Assembly: GCA_016219795.1 (NCBI GenBank)
Contig: JACRKK010000064.1
Location: forward strand, 1-10,317
Direction: 5' to 3'
From: Candidatus Woesearchaeota archaeon
GTDB lineage: Archaea > Nanobdellota > Nanobdellia > Woesearchaeales > JACRKL01
DNA: 10,317 bases
The notes beneath the pieces were generated by a model that saw only the letters and a list, made by a program, of their open reading frames with translations, was not told the origin of the DNA and made no database searches. Of the stretch, positions 5,182 to 10,317 are shown piece after piece. The position numbers and the translations under genes are program-made. Position 1 is the stretch's first letter. Each line of letters opens with the position of its first letter.

Positions 5182-5664
5182 ATGGCAGAGAAAAAACATG
5201 ATGCTGCTGGAGCCTGGAACCAGCAGCTGTGGACGTTCGTGGTTCTTGCGCTTCTGGTCGGAGCGACGCTTGGGTTTGTGGTGGGCAGCAGAGGCGGTGC
5301 TGATGATGTGAGTGGGGGGGCGGTTGCTATTGCACAACCACTTAAATATAACGTCGCAAAACAGTATTTAGGTGAGGGGGGGTATTATGCGTTTTTTGGT
5401 GGAATTACACATACCCCTCCTTTTGAAACTGAAGTCTATGTTAATTGTCCCGCTGGAACAAGTTCAGTAGTTTATGGGGGATGTGGTGAACCGGGGATGA
5501 TATATGCTGGCATACCAGTATATTTAACTCAAACACGTTTTGTTGGAGGCGCGAATGGTCCTGGATGGTATTGCAGTTATCTGGTTGCTTCGCCCTTCCC
5601 GCCGGAATTTGGGTACAATGCATTCAACACAACATATATCGCTGCACACGTTTACTGCAAATAA
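5182..5664 (+). CDS. Membrane-anchored extracellular protein with four cysteines, unknown function
   Basis: I do not recognise the family. The 160-residue product has a short charged N-terminus, one hydrophobic segment at about 17-36 (WTFVVLALLVGATLGFVVG) and then an outward-facing domain, so it is probably anchored like a type II signal-anchor protein. The domain is rich in Gly, Tyr and Phe and holds four cysteines (89, 101, 131, 159) in the contexts VNCPAGTSSVVYGGCGEP, GWYCSY and HVYCK. These probably form two disulfides. The CPxGT...GGC...W-x-C...C spacing resembles small surface modules in bacterial adhesin tips and similar proteins (weak inference). The start at ATG 5182 is backed by AGGTGAT 6 bases upstream; a TTG at 5179 would add one residue. 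It is followed by a T-rich terminator. Confidence 0.7.
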   Translation: MAEKKHDAAGAWNQQLWTFVVLALLVGATLGFVVGSRGGADDVSGGAVAIAQPLKYNVAKQYLGEGGYYAFFGGITHTPPFETEVYVNCPAGTSSVVYGGCGEPGMIYAGIPVYLTQTRFVGGANGPGWYCSYLVASPFPPEFGYNAFNTTYIAAHVYCK

Positions 5665-5667
5665 TCA

Positions 5668-5700
5668 CTTTTTTTCTTTCCTTTTCTTCTTCCTTTCCCT
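5668..5700 (+). terminator. T-rich archaeal terminator
   Basis: Seven consecutive T at 5669-5675, followed by further T/C-rich sequence to about 5699, begin 4 bases after the stop of the four-cysteine protein gene. No stem-loop precedes them. Archaeal RNA polymerase terminates at such T-runs without a hairpin. Confidence 0.55.
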
Positions 5701-5717
5701 AACAAACCACCACAACA

Positions 5718-5725
5718 TTTAAATA
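5718..5725 (+). promoter_or_regulatory. TATA-like box for the DUF234 ATPase gene
   Basis: TTTAAATA predicts a start of transcription near 5750, in the middle of the tandem repeat at 5732-5766. This would leave a leader of about 40 bases before the ATG at 5790. Confidence 0.5.
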
Positions 5726-5731
5726 ATAGTC

Positions 5732-5766
5732 ATCCTTTTTTAGGATAATCCTTTTTTAGGATAATC
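5732..5766. repeat. Tandem 16-bp repeat with inner symmetry, operator-like
   Basis: CCTTTTTTAGGATAAT occurs twice without a gap (5734-5749 and 5750-5765). Each copy, with its preceding AT, forms the small palindrome ATCCT-TTTTT-AGGAT. The pair lies directly downstream of the TATA box and spans the expected transcription start, where archaeal repressors commonly bind. Alternatively the T6 runs could terminate read-through from upstream. Confidence 0.65.
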
Positions 5767-5789
5767 ATTTGCAAGGGAAGAACCACCAC

Positions 5790-7199
5790 ATGAAATTTTA
5801 TAATAGGGAAGAGGAGCTAAGAAGCATCAACCGTTTTATTGACCAGTCGGCAAAGAAATCATTTCTTTTGGTTTTTGCCGGCAGGCGTAGGATAGGAAAA
5901 ACAAGGTTGGTTTCAGAAGCGCTTGCTGGCGTCCGGTATCTTGATTTCTTTGTTCCTGTCAAAGAAAAAGGGCTTGTTCTTTCCGAGTTTAAGGCAGAGG
6001 TTGCAGAAAAGCTTGGTTACTCTCCAGAATTCCCCACCGTTGAGTCTTTTCTGGAATACCTGTTCACCCAAAAAGACAATCTGTGCATCTTTTTTGATGA
6101 GTTTCAGAATATGCTGCGCGTTGATGAAGGCTTCTTCCATTCTTTCCAGAAGTATTGGGACAAATACAAAGACCAAAAAAAGTTTAGGGTATTCATTTCA
6201 GGCTCTTATGTGGGGACTATCAAGAGAATATTCCAGGATAAAAAGGCACCACTGTTTGGCAGGGCTGATGCATTCTTTAAAATACGACCGCTGGGTCTGC
6301 CTACAATACTGCAAATTCTTACGGATTTAGGCATTAAAGAACCAGAACAGCAGTTCCTGTTGTATGGCATTTTTGGAGGCATTCCACGGTATTATGAATT
6401 TATTGAAACCGCTTCCTCACGCAATTTTTGGGGATTGATAGAGGAACTGTTTACTAATGAAGGCTCTGTTCTCGTCTATGAGGGAAAAAATATTCTTATT
6501 GAAGAATTTGGGAAGCGGTACAAGCTTTATTTTTCCATTCTTGAAGCGGTTGCCCATGGGAAAACTTCACTTACCGGTATAGCTGATACTATCCAACAAA
6601 AGCCAGGCACGATTACAAAACATATGATTCTGTTGGAGGATTATTATGAGATTCTGGGCAGAAAATATCCTATCACTGAAAAAAAAAGCAAAAAGAGCCG
6701 ATATGGATTCAATGACTATTTCCTACAGTTCTGGTTTAGATTTATACAGCACAACTGGAATCTTTTAGAAGAAAACCAGAGGGGGCTCTTGCTGGAAATA
6801 GTGAAGAGGGATTTCAGCCAGTACTTCGGTTGGGTCTTTGAACAGATTGTGCAGGAATTTATCTATCTCGCCAATAAGAGCAAGGTCTTTGGTGAACAGT
6901 TTGAAGCAGTTGGTTCTTGGTGGGATAAAGGCAAGGAGATTGATATTGTTGCGTTTAATGAGCACCAGAGGTCCATCTTGTTTGGGGAATGTAAATGGCA
7001 GGCATCAGTTAATGCAAAGTCCATTATTGCTGAGCTTGCTAAAAAGACAGAGCATGTGCAATGGTACAATGGCAAAAGAAAGGAATGTTTTGCTGTTTTT
7101 GCAAAATCGTTCAGCAAACGTATGACGGCATTTGAGGGGAGACCTGTACTTTGCTTGGATCTGGTGGACATGATAAACATACTTATATCTACTCCCTAA
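5790..7199 (+). CDS. Archaeal ATPase with DUF234 nuclease-like C-terminus
   Basis: This 469-residue protein belongs to the archaeal STAND-like ATPase group with a C-terminal DUF234 region, at typical length. It begins with the family signature FYNREEEL. The P-loop is GRRRIGKT (31-38), Walker B is CIFFDE (99-104) and a sensor-like FISGSY is at 135-140. A winged-helix region at about 245-300 (GIADTIQQKPGTITKHM) probably binds DNA. The C-terminal part contains F-E-Q-I-V-Q-E-F (350-357), GKEIDIVAF (D385) and FGECKW (E400, K402). This is the E...D...ExK arrangement of PD-(D/E)XK nucleases. The cellular role of the family is unproven; mobility, DNA processing or defence have been considered. An upstream TTG at 5769 would add 7 residues, but the ATG fits the family start. 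The 3' end overlaps the convergent VWA gene by 11 bases. Confidence 0.88.
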   Translation: MKFYNREEELRSINRFIDQSAKKSFLLVFAGRRRIGKTRLVSEALAGVRYLDFFVPVKEKGLVLSEFKAEVAEKLGYSPEFPTVESFLEYLFTQKDNLCIFFDEFQNMLRVDEGFFHSFQKYWDKYKDQKKFRVFISGSYVGTIKRIFQDKKAPLFGRADAFFKIRPLGLPTILQILTDLGIKEPEQQFLLYGIFGGIPRYYEFIETASSRNFWGLIEELFTNEGSVLVYEGKNILIEEFGKRYKLYFSILEAVAHGKTSLTGIADTIQQKPGTITKHMILLEDYYEILGRKYPITEKKSKKSRYGFNDYFLQFWFRFIQHNWNLLEENQRGLLLEIVKRDFSQYFGWVFEQIVQEFIYLANKSKVFGEQFEAVGSWWDKGKEIDIVAFNEHQRSILFGECKWQASVNAKSIIAELAKKTEHVQWYNGKRKECFAVFAKSFSKRMTAFEGRPVLCLDLVDMINILISTP

Positions 7200-8172
7200 A
7201 ATGAATCAGCCGATAACGCGTGTTGACAAGCCCCCATTCTAAAAAGATAAGCAGAAGTCCGATAACCATAAAAGCGTAGGAGAGGTCTTTCTTGAGCTGG
7301 GTTGGTTTGGTGTGGGATGCAATTTCGGTATAGGCAGAAGCAAGCTCTTCCTTATCAGTTGCCCGGTAATACTGTCCGCTGGTCTTTTGCGCAATGTTCT
7401 GCAGCATTACCTCATCCAGGGTAAAACTAACATTATAGCGTGCAAGTTCATCCTGTACTGGTTTTGGAAGGATGCTAAGACTCCCTGCCTCTGTCCCCAT
7501 ACCTATAGTATAGATGGTGATGTGAGCGTCCTGAGCAGTTTCAATGACCGTATCAATGGCGCTTTTTTCAAGGACGTTTTCCTGGCCGTCAGTTAGAAGA
7601 ATCAGGACACGCGACTGATCCTCAGAAAGCAGAAGATTGGTCCCTGTGAGAATGGCATCGCCAAGGGAAGTGCCTGCCGCCTCTTTCAATTTAAGCCCCA
7701 GGATTGTGCTCTTGGTCTGGCGTGCATTATCGCTTAAACGCTGATCCACATAGGCAATACCGGCAAACGAAACAACACCCATCTTTGCCTGGGATGAAAG
7801 TGAATCGACAAATTGTGCCGCTGCTTCTTTGGCAGCGTCAAAACGGGAGGGCTTGATATCGTCAAGACTCATGCTGCCTGAAGCATCAATGGCAAGCACA
7901 AAATTATAGTCGTTGGAATACCCTTGGTACCACAGCTCAATCCCTGCTGCAGAGAAAATAAAGAACAGGAGAATAAAAACGCGAAGCACAAGCTTTGGCA
8001 TTTCTTTGCTGATGACCTTCTCCCCGCTGACGCGCCTGATGGCCTCAAAATTGGCAAACTTCATGGCCTTGAGTTTGGTGTAGCGCACCAGATAAAAATG
8101 CGTAATCACCATCAGAGGAATGCTTAAGAGAAACCACAGAAACAGCGGTCTGGTAAAGACAATCTCAACCAT
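7189..8172 (-). CDS. VWA domain membrane protein (BatA-like)
   Basis: The 327-residue product has the BatA layout. Two N-terminal membrane helices (about 8-28 and 62-80) flank a short cytosolic loop, a von Willebrand A domain runs from about 90 to 285, and a third helix sits near the C-terminus (about 301-320). The metal-binding MIDAS is complete: DASGS (D96, S98, S100), GTSLGDA (T168) and LLTDGQEN (D195). In MoxR/DUF58/VWA clusters such proteins are the membrane partners of the MoxR ATPase, probably in assembly or metal loading of envelope complexes. It is the last gene of the operon. Its ATG immediately follows the DUF58 stop codon, and GAGGA inside the end of that gene gives a ribosome site 8 bases upstream. 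No further Bat genes follow. Confidence 0.9.
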   Translation of the reverse strand: MVEIVFTRPLFLWFLLSIPLMVITHFYLVRYTKLKAMKFANFEAIRRVSGEKVISKEMPKLVLRVFILLFFIFSAAGIELWYQGYSNDYNFVLAIDASGSMSLDDIKPSRFDAAKEAAAQFVDSLSSQAKMGVVSFAGIAYVDQRLSDNARQTKSTILGLKLKEAAGTSLGDAILTGTNLLLSEDQSRVLILLTDGQENVLEKSAIDTVIETAQDAHITIYTIGMGTEAGSLSILPKPVQDELARYNVSFTLDEVMLQNIAQKTSGQYYRATDKEELASAYTEIASHTKPTQLKKDLSYAFMVIGLLLIFLEWGLVNTRYRLIHFRE

Positions 8173-9063
8173 CTAGAGCATCCTCATTTTTCGCGTAGCA
8201 AAATAACGGATCATGGGATTGACAAAAGACTGGGTAGTATCAAGACACAGAAAATTGGATTTATAGCGAGAAAAAATATGTTGAACTTCTTTGAGTTTTT
8301 CCTCTGCTGCCTGTGCATACTGCACCTGTATTTCTGAAGGGTTGATCTCCATTTTTTCACCGTTGGTAGGATCTTCAACTAGGATGCTTCCTACACCATG
8401 TGGGAGAGCATAATCACGGGGATCGCGAACCATGACACCCAAAACCACCTCAAATTTGGCACTGAGCACCTCAAAATATTTTTCCCAACCCGGCTCAAGC
8501 CCAAGGAAATCAGAGATAATAATCAAAAGCTTGCCGGTCTTTATGGTTGAGGTAAGATGCCGAAGTGAACGGGCAAAATTAAGCCTTCCCTCATAATATT
8601 CCGGATTCAGCAACGCCTTTGTCACCACATGAAACTGTTTCTGTCCAGATGACGGGCTGACGAATTTTTTAAGGCCTTCATTAATCATCGCAAGCCCCAC
8701 TCTGTCCCCTACCTGAAGTATGCCAAAAGCCAGGGACGCCACAAGCTCGATGACATACTCGTTTTTGAGTTTTTCAGTAGAGCCAAAAGACATGGTAGAA
8801 CTGGTATCCACCACAAAGAAGACATCAAGATTGCGCTCCTCCACAGATACCTTGACCATAACATCACCGGAGCGCAAAGAGGCCTTCCAGTCAATCATAT
8901 GCGCATCGTCTGACTGATCGTATTTCCTATATCGATCAAACTCAATCCCTGGACCCTTAAAGAGGCTCTGATAATTACCAGCATAGCTTGATTCCAGCTG
9001 GCGCTTGGTGAATACATCAAGCTTCGTAATCTGGGAAATGAGATTAACCTTAAATTCTCGCAT
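8173..9063 (-). CDS. DUF58 domain protein of the MoxR operon
   Basis: This 296-residue protein carries the DUF58 signature: KGPGIEFDRYRKYDQSDDAH followed by MIDWKASLRSGDVMVKV and EERNLDVFFVVDTSST. The second half is a degenerate VWA-like fold. The metal-site motif is DTSST (D86, S88, T90), with threonine where DxSxS has its last serine. There are no membrane helices, so it should be cytosolic or peripheral. DUF58 proteins co-occur with MoxR ATPases and VWA proteins and are thought to bridge them (known of the cluster type; the mechanism is unclear). The ATG at 9061-9063 is preceded by GAGGT 7 bases upstream. A 47-base gap separates it from the MoxR gene, while its stop abuts the VWA start, so translation of the last two is probably coupled. 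Confidence 0.9.
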   Translation of the reverse strand: MREFKVNLISQITKLDVFTKRQLESSYAGNYQSLFKGPGIEFDRYRKYDQSDDAHMIDWKASLRSGDVMVKVSVEERNLDVFFVVDTSSTMSFGSTEKLKNEYVIELVASLAFGILQVGDRVGLAMINEGLKKFVSPSSGQKQFHVVTKALLNPEYYEGRLNFARSLRHLTSTIKTGKLLIIISDFLGLEPGWEKYFEVLSAKFEVVLGVMVRDPRDYALPHGVGSILVEDPTNGEKMEINPSEIQVQYAQAAEEKLKEVQHIFSRYKSNFLCLDTTQSFVNPMIRYFATRKMRML

Positions 9064-9110
9064 GGACTTGACCTCGTGATTGCCTGATCAGAGAGGAATA
9101 CGGAAGGAAT

Positions 9111-10136
9111 TCAGGAGATAGGCACTCTAGACAGTACCTCATGGATAACATCATCTGTGCTGATGCCGCTTGCTTGCCCCTCATAGTTCAAGATGATGCG
9201 GTGCCGCAGCACATCCAAGGCAACGTCCTTGACATCCTGTGGAGTCACGAACGTCCTGCCATTAAAAAGCGCCTGTGCTTTGGATGCTATGAAAATGCCA
9301 ATGGATGCTCGTGGAGATGCACCCCATGCAATAAGTTTACCTGATCTGATAGCATACTTGTCAGGATGACGTGTCGCATCTACAATGCGTACGATATATT
9401 TTTCCACCTTCTTGTCAAGATAAATCTTTTTGGTGTTTTGCTGCATCTCCTGCATCCTCTCCGGTGTCAGAACCGGCTGGAGGTTGAAATGCTCGAACTG
9501 ATTAAGAGTGATATTTTTATGAAGAATCTGCTCCTCCTCGTGGGTGCTTGGATACCCAATATTCAGCTTGAACAAAAACCTATCAATCTGGGCTTCAGGC
9601 AGAGGATAAGTCCCCAGTTGTTCTAGGGGGTTTTGCGTGGCAAGCACAAAAAAAGGACTATCAAACATGAAGGTCTCTTTGCCAATAGTGACCTGCCGCT
9701 CCTGCATCGCTTCCAGAAGCGCAGATTGCACCTTTGGCGGTGCCCTGTTGATTTCATCTGCCAAAATGATATTATGAAAGATGGGTCCCTTTACCACATA
9801 GAAGCCTTTTTTGTCATCATAACTGGTGATACCTACAATATCTGTGGGCAGAAGATCTGGTGTAAACTGGATTCTTGAAAAACTGCATTTGACAACAGAA
9901 GCAAGGCTCCGCACAATAAGGGTTTTAGCAATACCGGGAATACCCTCAATGAGGACGTGGCCAGAACAGACAAATGCCTTAAGAAAGCTGTTGACAATCT
10001 CTTCCTGGCCGACGACAACTTTGGAAAGCTCATCTCTGACTTTCTGGAGGCATTCCAAATCCTCTTGGATAACCTTGGCAAAGTCTTCTTCCTGCTGCGG
10101 TCCCTCTTTTTTTACTTCTTTTTTGCCTGATGGCAT
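9111..10136 (-). CDS. MoxR family AAA+ ATPase
   Basis: This is a 341-residue MoxR-type AAA+ protein, slightly longer than many (about 310-330) because of a charged N-terminal lead (KKEVKKEGPQQEE). Visible motifs: Walker A GIPGIAKT (65-72), Walker B IILADE (123-128) followed by the MoxR hallmark INRAPPKVQSALLEAMQE, sensor 1 at ATQNP (N169), the strongly conserved YPLPEAQIDRF with an arginine finger candidate (R186), and sensor 2 in GASPRAS. MoxR proteins form hexamers that act as chaperones with VWA partners. It is the first gene of the MoxR-DUF58-VWA operon. The start codon lies 8 bases after the stop of the transposase-like ORF on the same strand. A TATA-like box is located 21 bases upstream. 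Confidence 0.95.
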   Translation of the reverse strand: MPSGKKEVKKEGPQQEEDFAKVIQEDLECLQKVRDELSKVVVGQEEIVNSFLKAFVCSGHVLIEGIPGIAKTLIVRSLASVVKCSFSRIQFTPDLLPTDIVGITSYDDKKGFYVVKGPIFHNIILADEINRAPPKVQSALLEAMQERQVTIGKETFMFDSPFFVLATQNPLEQLGTYPLPEAQIDRFLFKLNIGYPSTHEEEQILHKNITLNQFEHFNLQPVLTPERMQEMQQNTKKIYLDKKVEKYIVRIVDATRHPDKYAIRSGKLIAWGASPRASIGIFIASKAQALFNGRTFVTPQDVKDVALDVLRHRIILNYEGQASGISTDDVIHEVLSRVPIS

Positions 10137-10144
10137 GCCTCATT

Positions 10145-10317
10145 CTAAATCCCACTGATATATATATGTTTGCCTCCGGTGATATTGAAAAGTTCGTATA
10201 GCAAGGCTTTTAGCCTTGCCCAAAGGTTGTGAGCTACAACCTTTGTTGCTATTTCAGCCCTTCTTCCTTTAACCGTATAAGCAAGGAGTGCGTCTCCGTA
10301 TTTGTTTTTGAACATAA
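10145..10317 (-). CDS. Transposase-like C-terminal fragment, cut by the window edge
   Basis: The minus strand is open from the window edge to TAG at 10145-10147, giving about 56 residues after an in-frame ATG at 10315; the true gene probably begins further upstream. The translation starts MFKNKYGDALLAYTVKGRR, then AEIATKVVAHNLWARLKALL and ends KHIYISGI. The order F-K-x-K-[YF]-G, a basic stretch, E-I-x-x-K-V-x-x-H-N and a final amphipathic helix is the usual C-terminus of IS4/IS5-type DDE transposases (DDE_Tnp_1), after the catalytic glutamate. The catalytic residues are out of view, so the family assignment is moderate. The last residues, after LLYELFNI, are unlike a typical end. They may be read-through beyond the original element. 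Confidence 0.5.
   Translation of the reverse strand, partial: MFKNKYGDALLAYTVKGRRAEIATKVVAHNLWARLKALLYELFNITGGKHIYISGI
10158..10167 (-). promoter_or_regulatory. TATA-like box for the MoxR operon
   Basis: The alternating AT run ATATATATAT ends 21 bases before the MoxR ATG at 10136, fitting a leaderless start. It lies within the last codons of the upstream transposase-like frame (KHIYIS), so the operon promoter may be partly supplied by mobile-element sequence. Confidence 0.5.
10201..10245. repeat. Two adjacent perfect palindromic hairpins
   Basis: GCAAGGCT/AGCCTTGC (10201-10219, 3-base loop) and CAAAGGTTGT/ACAACCTTTG (10221-10245, 5-base loop) lie one base apart. Both are inside the transposase-like reading frame. 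Two perfect stems side by side are unlikely by chance in coding sequence and could fold in the mRNA or in single-stranded DNA. Confidence 0.7.

Noticed and set aside
5734..5765. CRISPR repeat
   Set aside because: There are only two copies, directly abutting with no spacer, and the 16-bp unit is too short.
5923..6330. 135-residue plus-strand ORF inside the ATPase gene
   Set aside because: It is a frame-shifted shadow of the ATPase, whose own frame carries intact P-loop and Walker B motifs over the same region.

Overview
The window looks like a chromosomal segment of an archaeon, most plausibly an uncultivated lineage of the Woesearchaeota/Pacearchaeota (DPANN) type; that placement is inference. 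The archaeal call rests on several signs. TATA-like boxes sit about 25 bases before many start codons with no Shine-Dalgarno site, the pattern of leaderless transcripts. The families are archaea-typical: MEMO1/AmmeMemoRadiSam B, a PPC/DUF296 protein, an archaeal DUF234 ATPase, an NFACT protein and a UPF0175 antitoxin-like protein. There is no sigma-70 promoter architecture. No tRNA, rRNA or CRISPR was seen.

Layout. Both edges are cut mobile elements. Positions 1-260 hold the 3' end of an IS1-like transposase, and its insertion appears to have decapitated a small two-helix membrane protein whose remnant runs to 455. At the right edge (10145-10317, minus strand) lies the C-terminal part of another transposase-like ORF. 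Between them come a PPC/DUF296 protein (452-886, minus) divergent from a MEMO1 protein (964-1827, plus). A plus-strand series follows, each gene with its own TATA box: a short NFACT protein lacking the C-terminal NFACT-R domain (1952-3067), a predicted Tat-exported lipoprotein ending in a LysM domain (3102-3839), and a membrane protein with two N-terminal helical repeats and four membrane helices (3880-4797). Next are a minus-strand UPF0175-like protein with a doubtful N-terminus (4814-5047), a strong inverted repeat (5095-5142), a membrane-anchored extracellular four-cysteine protein (5182-5664) and a DUF234-type ATPase with a nuclease-like C-terminus (5790-7199).

The right third is a compact minus-strand operon: MoxR AAA+ ATPase (9111-10136), DUF58 protein (8173-9063) and a BatA-like VWA membrane protein (7189-8172). 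In other organisms such trios form an ATP-driven chaperone/insertion unit: MoxR hexamers act with MIDAS-bearing VWA partners at the membrane. The MoxR promoter box lies inside the 3' end of the upstream transposase-like ORF.

Nothing here amounts to a clearly new multi-gene system. The points most worth following are the truncated NFACT protein with an Asp-to-Glu change at its tRNA-contact motif, the Tat/LysM lipoprotein in an archaeon, the operator-like repeats at 5095-5142 and 5732-5766, and the two transposon boundaries.
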